From contig NC_035170.2 in assembly GCF_001659605.2 (NCBI RefSeq), positions 10,342,817 through 10,406,816 on the forward strand: a stretch of 64,000 bases of DNA, in the 5' to 3' direction. The notes under the pieces were generated by a model. The model was given only the letters and a program-made list of their open reading frames with translations. It had not been told where the DNA came from and searched no databases. A program made the position numbers and the translations under genes. Origin of the DNA: Manihot esculenta. Taxonomy: Eukaryota; Streptophyta; Magnoliopsida; Malpighiales; Euphorbiaceae. The number at the start of each line of letters is the position of its first letter. The stretch's first letter is position 1. Shown piece by piece: positions 43,194 to 55,694 of this stretch.

Positions 43194-46100
43194 ATGAGGG
43201 GAACTCGTCGATCAGCAAGATTGACTGGAGTGCCACCTGAGGATGAGGGCACGAGCGCCCGTCCTCCAGCATTGCCTAGGGCAATGTCTAGTAGGTCTAG
43301 CAGAGACAAAGCAGTTAGAGACCCTAGAAGGTCTTTGGATCTGGGTAGGAGCAGATCAGTTAGAGGAACAGTTCAGGGAGAAGCGTCAGAGGACATGGGG
43401 GATGATATGGATGTAGAGCAGAGGAGGGATGGCAGTCTGGGAGTTAGCATGTCCGGAGAAGGAATGGGAGAGTCCCAAGGAGGCACTCAGGCCTCGGGAT
43501 TTGTTCAGCCACCCCACTACCCACACTTCTCACAACATCCCGGGTATTCGATGGGAGGTACATCGGATTACCCTAGCTTCACCCCTTATCCCACACAGAT
43601 GCCATACCCACCATACTACCCACCATACTACCCGCCATATTCACAATACCCAATGTATCCACCCCCACCTTACTATCCAAATCCAGTAAACCCTACCTCA
43701 GAAAATGTTGCACCACCTCCACCACCTACAGAACCAGCAGCCCCAGTTACTCAACCTTCTAGACCTAGCTCAGCCAGTGGGAGCAAGGTCAGGATGACCG
43801 ATTACATGAAACTGGGTGCTCCTCAGTATGAAAAAGGGGATGACCCGTTTGTGTATCTTGAAAGGGTTAAAGTGATCACAGAGGAGATTGGGGCTGATGA
43901 CAGCAGAGCCATTCAGATGGCTGGGTTCACGCTTAAGTGCAAGAAGGCACGAGAGTGGTTCAAGAATTATGTGAACCCGAGAGTGGATAGCATGTCCTGG
44001 GAAGAGTTTGCAAATGAGTTTGCAGGTTGGGCTTTTCCCGATAGTTCAAGAGAGCTGAAGATGATAGAGTTCGAGCAGTTGAGACAGACGGAGGATATGA
44101 GTGTAGAAGAGTACACCGACAGATTCTTGGAGCTGTTGCCTTTTGCTGGGCAGAGTCTGGATACAGATTCGAAGAAGTCAAGGAGGTATGTCATGAAACT
44201 TCATTCTAGGTATTCCTCCTTGATTCAGTCCGTGGACAGGGAGAGCTTCCATGCCATAGTAGATATGGCTAGGAAAATGGAGGCCAGTGCCATCATTCAG
44301 GGGACAGTTAAGCAGACAGTGGCACAGCCTTCTGGTTCTAAAACTCCGGGTGGGGGAAGATTAGATCCTTCTACCCTGAGTGCAGCAGCTTCAGGCAGTA
44401 AGAGATGGGGTAAGCCCAAGGGTAAGAAGAATAAGTTCTGGAATAAAGTCAAGTCCAGTCTGGGATTTGGGAGTGGCTCAAGCTCTGGTGCGGACAATGC
44501 AGTTTGTGCGAAGTGTGGTAAGCCACACAGGGGAGTATGTCGATTTGGGACGAACGCCTGTTTCAGATGTGGTCAGGAGGGGCATATGGCTAGAGAATGT
44601 CCAAGAGCAGTCCTGATGGCTCAGTCCCAGCAGACAGCCTCAGGCAGTGTAGCGCAGCCAGCAGCTCCAGCCATGACTCAGGCCAGTGGCAGAGGCAGAG
44701 GGAGAGGGGCAGCCTCTTCTTCAGCGGGTTTCAGAGGTGAAGGTCCATCAGCTCCAGCACGGATCTTCACAATGACACAACAGGAGGTAGATGCATCTAA
44801 CACCGTAGTGGCATGTAACTTAATCATTGGTTGTTCAGATGTGTATGCCTTGATGGACCCTAGTGCATCTCATTCTTTTATTGCTCCGAGAGCCCTGGGG
44901 AGGTTAGGTCTGATGACTTCTGGGTTAGAGTGTCCTCTCTGGGTCAGTGGACCCAAGTGTGATCCATCAGTGGCAGAGTCAATCTACCAGTGTAGTCCTG
45001 TGTTTGTTGAGGGAAGATGCTTGTCCGCCGACCTAGTGGTTCTAGATTTGACAGATTTTGACGTCATTCTAGGGATGGACTGGTTATCTACCCATGGTGC
45101 TACCTTGGACTGCAGGGACAAGGTAGTCAGGTTCAAAGGTCAGGATGGGTCTGAGGTTGTCTTTAGAGGAGACAGGAGGGGTACACCTAGAGGTCTAATA
45201 TCAGCTCTTCAGGCTCGTAGGTTGCTCAGGAGGGGATGTCAGGGGTATTTGGCTCATGTGAGAGAGCTTAGCAGTCAGGTTAGAGAGCCCGCCTCGGTGC
45301 CAGTGGTTAGAGAGTTCTTAGATGTGTTCCCAGATGAGCTGTCAGGTTTACCACCTGCTAGCGAGATAGAGTTCGAGATAGAACTGATGCCTGGAACCCG
45401 ACCGATCTCTATCCCTCCCTACAGGATGGCGCCAGCAGAATTGAAAGAGTTGAAGGAGCAGTTACAGGAGTTGGTAGACAAGGGCTTCATCCGACCGAGT
45501 ACCTCACCCTGGGGTGCTCCGGTTTTGTTCGTGAGAAAGAAGGATGGATCCCTTAGACTTTGTATCGACTACAGGCAGTTGAACAAAGTCACTACCAAGA
45601 ACAAGTACCCATTGCCAAGGATCGATGATCTATTCGACCAGCTAGCAGGAGCGGGTTGTTTCTCCAAAATAGATCTGAGGTCCGGGTATCATCAGTTGAG
45701 GATCAGGGAAGAGGACGTGCCAAAGACAGCTTTCAGGACCAGATATGGGCATTTTGAGTTCCTTGTAATGCCGTTCGGGTTAACCAACGCCCCTGCAGCA
45801 TTCATGGATCTCATGAATAGAGTGTTTAGCCAGTACCTGGATCACTTCGTTATCGTCTTCATAGATGATATCCTAGTGTATTCCAGGAATGCAGAGGAGC
45901 ATGCCCATCATCTGAGGTTGGTTCTACAGACCTTGAGGGAACATGGCTTGTATGCCAAGTTCTCTAAGTGTGAGTTCTGGCTGAGGAGCATTTCGTTCTT
46001 GGGGCATGTAGTGTCAGAGTATGGGATAGAGGTGGACCCCAAGAAGATAGAAACTGTGGCTAACTGGCCTAAACCCACTTCAGTGACGGAGATCAGGAGT

Positions 46101-47132
46101 TTCTTGGGTTTGGCAGGTTACTACAGGAGGTTCGTTCAGGACTTCTCGAAAATAGCAGCTCCTCTGACCAGACTAACCAGGAAGAATCAGAATTTCTGTG
46201 GACCGACCAGTGCGAAGAGAGTTTTGAAGAGCTTAAGAAAAGGTTGAATTCAGCGCCAGTTTTAGCTCTGCCATCTAGTGATGAGGACTTTACAGTCTTT
46301 TGTGATGCGTCCCGTGTGGGACTGGGTTGTGTACTGATGCAAAATGAGAGGGTGATTGCTTATGCTTCGAGGCAGCTAAAGAAGCATGAGTTGAATTACC
46401 CCACACATGACCTTGAGATGGCAGCAGTAATCTTTGCACTCAAGATGTGGAGGCACTACCTCTATGGGGTAAAATGTGAGATCTTTACAGATCATAAGAG
46501 CCTGCAGTACATCCTGAGTCAAAGAGATTTGAACTTAAGACAGAGGAGATGGGTAGAGCTGTTGAGTGACTATGATTGCAAGATTCAGTATCATCCGGGT
46601 AAGGCGAATGTCGTGGCAGACGCCCTAAGCCGGAAGTCACTAGGCAGTCTATCCCACATCACGGCAGAGAGGAGACCAGTGGTGAAGGAGTTTTACAAGC
46701 TCATTGAGGAAGGTCTACAGTTGGAGTTGTCTGGTACAGGTGCTTTAGTTGCTCAGATGAAAGTGACACCTGTGTTTCTGGAGCAAGTGGCTCAGAAACA
46801 GCATGAGGACCCAGAGTTAGTGAAGATTGCCAGGACTGTTCAGTCAGGCAAGGACAGTGAGTTCAGATTCGACAATAAGGGGATCCTCCGCTATGGGAGT
46901 CGATTGTGTGTACCAGATGACATAGGGCTAAAAGGAGACATTATGAGAGAGGCTCATAATGCAAGATACAACATTCACCCCGGGGCCACCAAGATGTATC
47001 AGGATCTGAAAAAGGTTTATTGGTGGCCAGCTATGAAGAGAGAAGTGGCACAGTTTGTGTCAGCCTGCGAAGTGTGTCAGAGGGTGAAGCTGGAACATCA
47101 GAAGCCGGCTGGAATGCTTAACCCGCTACCTA
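43194..47132 (+). pseudogene. F Gag-Pol, first part (to integrase)
   Basis: Start ATG at 43194 ([10 protein letters not shown]). Basic N-terminus, a long Tyr/Pro-rich stretch with repeated YPPY (about 43590-43690), capsid from about 43785, a short knuckle ([12 protein letters not shown]) and a full CCHC ([14 protein letters not shown], 44559-44600). The protease motif is DPSASHSF instead of DPGASHSF (44856-44864), a change in the active-site turn likely to impair it. RT has [10 protein letters not shown] 1-nt deletion near 46190, in the KNQKFVW region before RNase H, shifts frame; the reading continues in another frame from about 46200 through RNase H and integrase HHCC to LNPLP, where G is inserted. 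Confidence 0.94.
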
Positions 47133-47397
47133 TGTAATACCCGGCTGGAGTCCGGCATCGGAATTCTGCTTTCCGGTGGGATCCGGGATGTCAGAAGTCT
47201 CTAGAAGGGTTTGATTTATGTTTTTCTTAAATGTTTTGATCTGTTCATTAAGTTTTATGCATAAAGAACTGAGTTTTTGAGTGAAATGAACCAAGGCAGA
47301 AAAGCCAGGTTCGGCCGCCGAAGTTGAGGTTCGGCCGCCAAACATGCATGGCTTTCGGTTTCACATGTGGCCGCCGAAGGTGGTCTGGCCAGCCACC

Positions 47398-47405
47398 TAT
47401 AAATG
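47398..47405 (+). promoter_or_regulatory. TATA box of solo LTR G
   Basis: TATAAATG in the CAGCCACC family context, about 265 bp into the LTR. Confidence 0.6.
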
Positions 47406-48327
47406 GCCCTCAGTCGGTTGAAACGGTGAGAACACCATTTCTTTCGTCGTCTGAGGTGAGATCCTGCCCTTGGTGAGTCTTTCTTCATGTTTTCATAAAA
47501 TCATGCAAAGAGTTGATTAGTTTTCATGATTATTTGAAGGTTTTAAGCTTAAAACTCAAAGTTGTGAAGTTTGGAGAGTTTGAAGGCAAGTTGCTCCAAA
47601 ACTCCACGTTAGGATCCTTCATCTACTTGTGTTCAAGAGGTAAGTGAAGATCCTGAGCTTGTTTTTATGTTTTCTGAAGGTTTTGTGGGGTTTGATGGAG
47701 AGAGTTGCATGAATAGGGTTCTTTGAGAGTTTTTTATGATTTTCTGTGTACAGCTTGTTTCTGTGTTGTTTGTGTTGTATGTTTGGGGTTTTTAGGTAGT
47801 TTTTGACCCCTTTGAGCATATACATGAGTGTATGCAAGTGGAGGAAGTGAGGTGTTTGAGTTGGAGAGGGTTTTGTGCATTTGGCGAGAGGCAGGGCAAG
47901 TTTCTGCCCTGCTGATGAACTCAGGTTCGGCCGCCGAAGGTACATTCGGCCGCCGAACCCCTGAAGAGGTGTGAGGAGGTGGCTTCGGCTGCCCAAGCTC
48001 GCCCCCGAGCCTTTGGACGTTCAGCTCTGTTTGGGGGATTCGGCCTCCGAAGGTTAGAGACTTTCGTCTCTGGAGTGCCTTGTGGCCCCCGAAACTAGCC
48101 CCCGAAAGGGTTCGGCAGCCGAAAGTGGAAGTTCGGCCGCCGAAGGTGCTTGAGTTTCGTCTCTGGAGAGGACTTTCGGCCGCCGAACCTGCTGCCGAAA
48201 GTGTTCTGTCCAGCTTTCTTTTGCATGCTTTGCATGGATGTTAGAGTGAGTTTAAGGGGATCCTTGGGGAGTTTAATAGAGTTAGTCAGATGCTAGTTTG
48301 GTCCCTCATTTCAGTCTATCTATATAG

Positions 48328-48417
48328 GTACAGACCAGAGGAACCAGAGAGAGCAGCAGTGAGTTCTGCTCCAGAGTTTTCAGAGCCTGCAGAGTCAGTC
48401 AGTCCAGATAGCCAGAG
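48328..48417 (+). other. Predicted untranslated leader exon in LTR G
   Basis: A 90-nt segment between TATATAG|G and GCCAGAG|GTGAGT. The upstream donor-like AAGAG|GTAAGT is at 47639/47640 and the downstream acceptor-like TTGCAG|G at 48935/48936, preceded by TTAAC. Confidence 0.42.
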
Positions 48418-48587
48418 GTGAGTGGAACTAAACTTATGACTTTTAATTGAACCATAAACTGCTTTTAGCATATCTCATGCATCATGATTATGCCATAGGT
48501 TGATTGCATTAGTATTCACGAATATGTTGCATTGCATCGTTCTTTGGTGATGTGAGTGAATGCTGAATGATCCAATAGTCTCAGACA

Positions 48588-48776
48588 GGAAGTCCAGGAG
48601 CCTTTGACTACGCCCTGGCAGGTATAGTAAAGACCAGGAGCCTTTGACTACGCCCTGGCAGGTATAGCAAAGTCCAGGAGCCTTTGACTACGCCCTGGCA
48701 ATGGTAAGTACAAAGGTGTTATATACACATATACATATATGACAGGAAGACCAGGTGCTCGATTCTACGCCCTGGC
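48588..48776 (+). repeat. Tandem hairpin units in LTR G (4 copies)
   Basis: Three near-identical 41-bp units with CCAGGAGCC...CCCTGG stems, then a fourth with a different loop (CCAGGTGCTCGATTC...CCCTGG). Loop sequence varies and stems are kept. Confidence 0.85.
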
Positions 48777-49412
48777 ACAGAGTTACTGGGACTGTGTGGT
48801 GACAGGTTTACTCTTGATGTGATTTGTCTGTGTTATGACGCATTCCATGAGATCATATTTTAATGAGATGTTTTACTGTTCTACTCACTGGGCTATAGAG
48901 CTCATCATCCCACTCCCTTAACCCCAGTTTTGCAGGTTCAGTATACAGTGTACAGGGACAGTTCAGCAGAGAACAGAAAGAGAGTGGTGTAATAGCTTAG
49001 AGTGGACATGTAATATTAAAGAGATGTAATAGATGTATATAAAGTTAGAAATGTGCTTGACTTAGTGATGTATGTTTTGTACATGATCTGGATATGTATA
49101 TATGTTTTACTGTATGTGAAAAACCAGGCTTAGCAGGTATGAGATAACCCACCTAGAGCAAGCTCTAGTCAGGGGTACAGAGTACAGAATACAGAGTACT
49201 GAGTACAGAGTACAGAGTACAGAGATAGTGCATGCACAGGTTAAGCCTTGGTACAGAGAAAAGAGTTTTTATTTTCACAGAAAAATGTATGATCATGTAT
49301 GAGTTTTACAGGTACACAGAGAGTATAGCAGGCTTGCTACGGGTTCTGGCGGCCTTAAGCCGACCTGAATCCTAGCGCCGGTGACGGTCCATTTTGGGGT
49401 CGTTACAACCTA

Positions 49413-50479
49413 TTCCAGAGTGGAAATGGGAGAATATAGCTATGGACTTCGTAGTGGGGTTACCAGCGACGTCCAACAGATTGGACTCCATATGGGTGAT
49501 TGTGGACAGACTCACCAAATCTGCTCACTTCATCCCTGTCAGGAGTGGCTATTCTGTGGACAAATTGGCGCAGGTGTATGTTGATGAAATAGTCAGACTG
49601 CATGGGGTTCCTGTTTCAATAGTGTCAGATAGAGGACCCCAGTTCACCTCCAGGTTTTGGCGGAGTCTGCAGGATGCCATGGGTACTAGATTGGATTTCA
49701 GTACTGCCTTCCACCCCCAGACTGATGGACAGTCAGAGAGGACCATCCAGACTATCGAGGATATGCTAAGAATGTGTGTGCTGGACTTTGGCGGTTCTTG
49801 GAGGCAGCATCTACCTTTGGTGGAGTTTGCCTACAATAACAGCCATCATGCTAGCATCGGGATGGCTCCATATGAAGCTTTATATGGGAGGAAGTGCAGG
49901 TCACATGTATGCTGGGAAGAAGTTGGAGAAAAGGCCTTGGCAGGGCCTGAGCTAGTAGAGATCACCAGCAGGGTGGTACCCTTAATCAGAGAAAGAATCA
50001 AGACTGCTGCAAGCAGACAGAAGAGTTATGCAGACATCCGCAGAAGGCAAGTAGAGTTCCAGGAGGGGGATCTGGTATTGCTCAAGGTGTCTCCAATGAA
50101 AGGAGTGGTTCGGTTTGGAAAGAAGGGTAAGCTGGCTCCGCGGTACATCAGACCCTTTGAAGTCCTGCAAAGGATTGGGAATGTATCGTACAAGCTGGAT
50201 TTACCTGCTTCAATGGAGAGAATCCATCCGGTTTTCCATGTTTCTATGTTGAGAAAGTTTGTGTCAGATCTGGGCAAGGTTCTTAGTGAGCCTGATGTGG
50301 AGATCCAAGAGGATCTCACCTATGTTGAGCAGCCGGTACGGATTCTGGACACTCAAATCAGGAAGCTGAGAAACAAGGAAATACCGATGGTGAAAGTCCT
50401 TTGGAACCACCACAATTTGGAAGAATGCACTTGGGAGACACGGGAGTCTATGCTCCGGCAATATCCTCACCTCTTTTAA
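49413..50479 (+). pseudogene. F Gag-Pol, last part (integrase core, GPY/F, chromodomain-like tail)
   Basis: Continues from 47132 with a rebuilt Ile codon (I-PEWKW). Integrase catalytic Asp residues lie in MDFVVGLP and SDRGPQF and the Glu in SERTIQT. The RKCRSHVCWEE region, GPF module (YIRPFEVL, with Arg for the usual Gly), [12 protein letters not shown] and the chromodomain-like end to YPHLF-TAA follow. No stops occur in this block. Confidence 0.94.
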
Positions 50480-50563
50480 GGTTAGTCCCTATGTGTTTTA
50501 TGTGTATGTTGTGATGACTCTATACATGTGCTAGTTGAGGAACATTCGGGGACGAATGTTCTT

Positions 50564-50575
50564 AAGGGGGGAGAA
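50564..50575 (+). promoter_or_regulatory. Polypurine tract of F
   Basis: AAGGGGGGAGAA just before the 3' LTR. A perfect 9-bp-arm palindrome (GAACATTCG / CGAATGTTC, 4-nt loop) lies at 50540-50561. Confidence 0.93.
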
Positions 50576-52868
50576 TGTAATACCCGGCTAGACTCCGGTA
50601 TCGGAATTCCTACCGTCCGGTGGAATCTCGGATGTCAGAAGCCTCTAGTAGGGTAAAACCATGTTTTTATGAAATGTTTTAATGTGTTTTATGTTTTAAG
50701 CATGAAAGAAAATGAGTTTTTGCATGAAAATAGCATTGGAGGAAAACTCAGGTTCGGCCGCCGAACCTCAAGTTCGGCCGCCGAACATGCATGCGTTGCG
50801 GGTGTGCTTTAGGCCCCTGAAAGCATAAGTGAGGGAAGTCCAGGTTCGGCCGCCGAATCTCAAGTTCGGCCGCCGAACATGGCATGCATACGGAGGCACA
50901 TTCGGCCCCCGAACGTGGTCTGGCCAGCCACTATAAAAGGGTCCCTTAGCCGAAAACGGGCGAGCTTTTTCCCCATTTTCGGCCAAGGTGAGTCTCCGCC
51001 GTCCCTCACCCATCTTTGACGTCTTTCCTCTGAATCTTTCAAGATTTTCATTTGTTTTAACTTTGTTTTGAAGATTTGAGCTTTTGAGCAACGTTTTGGA
51101 GCTTGGAGGTTCAAGAACCCAATCTCTCCCAACTTCGAGTTTAGGTCGTCTCTCTCTCGATCTTCAAGAGGTAAAAGCCGATCTTAAGCTCATTGCATGT
51201 TTAAAGTAAGTTTTAAGTAGATCTATGGGGTAGAATGCATGTTTAGGTTATGGTTATGTTTATGGGTATGAATGTATGTTCATGAACAATGTGGATGCTT
51301 GATGTGTTGTAGATGGGGTTTATGATGGTTTGAGGCCCCTAGGAACATGTATGCTTATGTTTGTGTGTTGTAGAATAGGTTTGATGCATGTTGAAAAGGT
51401 TTGGAGGCGAAATGTGCATAGGGAGCCGAGTTTCTGCCCTTTGGCAGAAACCAGGTTCGGCAGCCGAAGGACTTTCGGCCGCCGAACATGGCTGGGGAGG
51501 CAGCCTTTCGGCTGCCGAAGCTTGCCCTCGAAAGGGAGACTTTCGTCTCTGTCTGGCAGTTTCGGCCGCCGAAAGTGCCGCCGAACATGCATGAGTTTCG
51601 TCTCTGTCTGGGAGTTTCGGCCGCCGAAGGTGCCGCCGAACCTGCTTGACTTTCGGCTCTGGAAGGACTTTCGGCCGCCGAACCTGCCGCCGAAAGTGCC
51701 CTGTCCAGGCCTCCTTTGCATGATTTTGTATGGTTGTTTCATGATGTTTTAGTGGGTTTTTGGGGAGTAGTTTATAGTTATGTTCAGGCATGTTTGGTCC
51801 CTCATTTGAGTCCACCTGTGTAGGTTCGGACCCGAGGACCCCAGCAGTGAGTTCAGCTGCTTCGGTGTTGTCAAAGTCTGCCAGAGGTGAGTGGAACTAA
51901 ACTTAATCTTTTAAATTAAATGTTTTATCATGTTTCATGCATCATGATTATGCAATAGGATGATTGCATTAGATTTCACGAATATGCCGCATTGCATCGA
52001 TTGTTGTTGATGTGGGTGAATGTTGGATGACCCAATTAGTCCATGACAGGAAGACCAGGACCCCATTCTACGGCCTGGCACAGAGTAAGGAAAGACCAGG
52101 ACCCCATTCTACGGCCTAGCACGGTTATGGGACTCGAAGACCAGGAGCCCAGAGGAGGCCCTGGGGCAATGGTAAGTAAATGTATGTATGACAGGAAGAC
52201 CAGGACCCCATGCTACGGCCTGGCACAGAGTTAGCTTGGACTAATTGGTGACAAGTTCACCCAACCCTTATGTGAATTGTCTGTGTTATGATGCATTTCA
52301 TTGGAGCATAGTGTTAATATGTTTTATAGTTCTACTCACTGGGCTTTTAGCTCACCCCTCTCCCTTTTACCCCCAGGCTTGCAGGTACAGGATAGAAGAG
52401 GAGGTCGGTTAGAGTAAAGCTTGTTTGTGTAATAGTTAGAATGCGGACATGACAAATCGTAGTACGATGTAATGTAAAAGTACAGTATAGTTATGTAATG
52501 ATGTTTATGGATATTAGAGGTGTGCTTGACCATAGAATGTTGTTATCCCTTTTAATACATGATCTTAGAGATTTTATGATGTTTATGCAAACCAACTCAA
52601 CATATGTTACGTCACCCATTTGGGGGCACTGATGAGATCCCACAGAGGGATCAATGTTTATGAGTTATGTTATATACAGTGCATGCACAGGTTGAGTATG
52701 GTTGATGTATGAATGGAAAGAAAAGTTTTAATTTTGGATGTATGTCATTGATCATGTATGGGATTAAGCAGGTTCTCAGGATGCATGTTAGGCTTGCTAC
52801 GGGTCCCGGCGGCCTTAAGTCGACCCGGATCCTAGCGCCGGTAGCGGTCCGATTTTCGGGTCGTTACA
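50576..52868 (+). repeat. 3' LTR of element F
   Basis: 2293 bp, close to the 5' LTR. It has two adjacent TTCGGCCGCCGAA units after the AGTCCAGG segment where the 5' LTR has one. It is followed by the second ATCTA. Confidence 0.96.
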
Positions 52869-52873
52869 ATCTA

Positions 52874-53301
52874 GCTCCCTCACATGAGCCAAATACCCCT
52901 GACATCCCTTCCTAAGCAACCTACGAGCCTGAAGAGCTGATATCAGACCTCTAGGTGTACCCCTCTTGTCTCCTCTGAAGACGACCTGACTACCTTGTCT
53001 CTACAGTCCAAGGTAGCACCATGGGTAGATAGCCAATCCATCCCTAGAATGACGTCAAAGTCTGTCAAATCTAGAACCACAAGGTCGGCGGAGAGGCATC
53101 TTCCCTCAACAAAAACTGGACTGTACTGGCAGACTAACTCTGCCACTGACGGGTCACACTTGGGTCCACTGACCCATAGGGGACACTCTAACCCAGAGAC
53201 TATCAGACCCAACCTCTCAACGGCTCTCAGAGCAATAAATGAATGAGATGCACCCGGGTCCATTAATGCATAGACATCAGAACACCCAATGATGAGATTA
53301 C
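52874..53301 (-). pseudogene. E pol remnant: protease
   Basis: Read on the minus strand from 53301: [20 protein letters not shown] protease motif, the [14 protein letters not shown] region and [10 protein letters not shown]. Just after DKVVR a deletion of about 26-29 nt removes the [10 protein letters not shown] segment and shifts the frame. It lies between H (gag/protease boundary) and F (protease/RT linker). Confidence 0.92.
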
Positions 53302-55587
53302 TGTAACGACCCGAAAATCGGTCCGCTACCGGCGCTAGGATCCAGGTCAGTTTAAGGCCGCCGGGACCCGTAGCAAGCCTGACATGCAACCCGTAAACCT
53401 GTTTTATCCCATACATGATCCACAACATACATAAAAAAATTAAAACTTTTCTTTCATCCAAATACCAAACTCAACCTGTGCATGCACTGAACATAGACAT
53501 ATCATAAACATCGACCCCTCTGTGGGATCTCATCAATGCCCCAATGGGCAAATACAACATATGCTGAGTTGGTTTACATAAACATCATAAAAGATCTAGG
53601 ATCATGCATTAAAAGGGATACATTACACATAGGTCAAGCACAACCTCTAATCCTCAATATCATTACATTACATAACTATTCATAACTTTACATTTTATCA
53701 TGTCCACATTCTATCTATTACATACAACTGACTTCAATACTCTTGCAGACCTCCTGGTCTACCCTGTACCTGCAAACCTGGGGAATTTGGGAGAGGGGTG
53801 AGCTACTAGAGCCCAGTGAGCAGAATAATAAAGCATTTAAAACATATGATAACATGAAATGCATCACGTCACAACTAAACATATCAAGGATGAACTTGTC
53901 ACCATTTAGCCCTCTACATATTCCAATCATGCCAGGGGCGTAGTGCAGGCCACACCTGGTCTTTCTCTTATACATAACATAACATACATAATCCATGGTG
54001 CCGGGGGCGTAGTGCAGGCCACGTCCGGTCTTTCTCTTACATAGTGCCAGGGGCGTAGTGCAGGCCACACCTGGACTTCCCTATCAAATCATCATGTCAT
54101 AACATATGAGGGCTAATGGATCATTCAACATTCATCCACATCAACAACATATTATGCAATGCAACATATTCGTGATTTCTAATGCAAGCATTCTAAAATA
54201 TCACATGGCATCCGTGATGCATGAACATGCTCAAAACTGATTTATTTATTTAAAAGCATAAGAGTTATTCCACTCACCTCTGGCTAGCTCTGACACTGAC
54301 TGAAGCAACTGACTCACTGCTGAGGTCCTCGGTTCCTCGGGTCCAAACCTACACAGCTGGACTCAAATGAGGGACCAACATACTAAAACATGACTCTGAA
54401 AACATCCCCCAAAAACCCTCTAAAACACCTCAAAACATCCATGCAAGAACATGCAAAGAAAGGCTGGACAGGGCACTTTCGGCGGCAGGTTCGGCGGCCG
54501 AAAGTCCCTCCAGAGCCGAAAGTCAGGCAGGTTCGGCGGCACCTTCGGCGGCCGAAACTCCCAGACAGAGGCGAAACTCATGCATGTTCGGCGGCACTTT
54601 CGGCGGCCGAAACTCCCAGACAGAGACGAAAGTCTCCTTTCGGGGGCAAGCTTCGGCAGCCGAAGGCTGCTTCCACAAGAGGGTTCGGCGGCCGAAAGTC
54701 CTTTCGGCTGCCGAACCTGGTTTCTCCCAAAGGGCAGAAACTTGGTTCAAACATGCACAAATGCCTCCAAACTCATACCATCATGCATTTAGCTCAACCA
54801 AAACATGCATACAAGCTCCTAGGGGTCTCAAACTACCTTAAACCCCAACTACAACACATCAAACATACATTTACAAGCTAAAACTCCTAAAAAACCCATA
54901 AACATAACTATAACCTAAACATGCATTCTACCCCCATAGATCTACTTAAAACTTACTTAAAACATACAATGAGCTTAGGATCGGCTCTTACCTCTTGAAG
55001 ATCGAGAGAGAGACGACCTAAAACTCGGAGGTGAGAGAGATTAGGTTCTTGAACCTCCAAGCTCCAAAACTTTGCTCAAAAGCTCGAATCTTCAAAACAA
55101 AGTTAAAACAAATGAAAATCTTGAAAGATCTAGAGGAAAAACATCAAAGATCGGTGAGGGACGGCGGAGAGCTCACCTTAGACGAAAATGGGGAAAAAGC
55201 TCGCCCGTTTTCAGCTAAGGGACCCTTTTATAGTGGCTGGCCAGGCCACGTTCGGGGCCGAATGTGCCTCCGCATGCATGCCATGTTCGGCGGCCGAACC
55301 TGAGGTTCGGCGGCCGAACCTGGACTTCCCTCACTTATGCTTTCGGGGGCCTAAAGCACACCCGCAACGCATGCATGTTCAGCAGCCGAACTTGAGGTTC
55401 GACGGCCGAACCTGGGTTTTCCTCCTCGATTGTTTTCATGCAAAAACTCATTTCCTTTTTACTTAAAACCATGGAATACATTAAAGCATTTTATGAAAAC
55501 ATGTTTCTACCCCACTAGAGGCTTCCGACATCCGTGATTCCACCGGACGGTAGGAATTTTGATACTGGAGTCTAGCCGGGTATTACA
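53302..55587 (-). repeat. 3' LTR of element H
   Basis: 2286 bp. Minus-strand TATA at 55225-55232 (TATAAAAG). Predicted leader exon at 54278-54348. Compared with the 5' LTR it has two fewer 12-bp GGCACCTTCGGC units and one more GC-rich palindrome unit near 55378-55412. Confidence 0.95.
53928..54086 (-). repeat. Tandem hairpin units in LTR of H (3 copies)
   Basis: Three units with CCAGG...CCTGG stems (minus strand GACCAGGTGTGGCCTGCACT...CCCCTGGCA). The middle unit has CCGG...CCCCCGGC, a compensated change. The 5' LTR copy is at 61557-61712. Confidence 0.85.
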
Positions 55588-55599
55588 TTCTCCCCCCTT
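55588..55599 (-). promoter_or_regulatory. Polypurine tract of H
   Basis: Minus-strand AAGGGGGGAGAA abutting the 3' LTR, with the perfect GAACATTCG / CGAATGTTC palindrome next to it (about 55602-55623). Confidence 0.93.
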
Positions 55600-55694
55600 A
55601 AGAACATTCGTCCCCGAATGTTCCTCAACTAGCACATACAAGGCATACAACATATCATACACATAAAACACATGAAACATATAAGAAACTAACC

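Larger units (their letters stand above)
47133..49407 (+). mobile_element. Solo LTR G
   Basis: 2275-bp family LTR with duplication ACCTA (47128-47132 and 49408-49412) and no internal region. TGTAATACCCGGCTGGAGT... marks a separate subfamily. Near 49178-49230 it has a run of 7-bp AGTACAG-type repeats not seen in the others. It restores F codons [11 protein letters not shown] when removed. Confidence 0.95.
40664..52868 (+). mobile_element. Element F: full-length + strand element inserted in E
   Basis: Duplication ATCTA at 40659-40663 and 52869-52873. LTRs are 2280 and 2293 bp; by eye about 25-30 substitutions, a 20-bp palindrome unit and an 8-bp step account for the difference. Its orientation is opposite to E. 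It contains solo LTR G. Without G it is about 9.9 kb. One frameshift and a protease change prevent autonomy. Confidence 0.96.
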
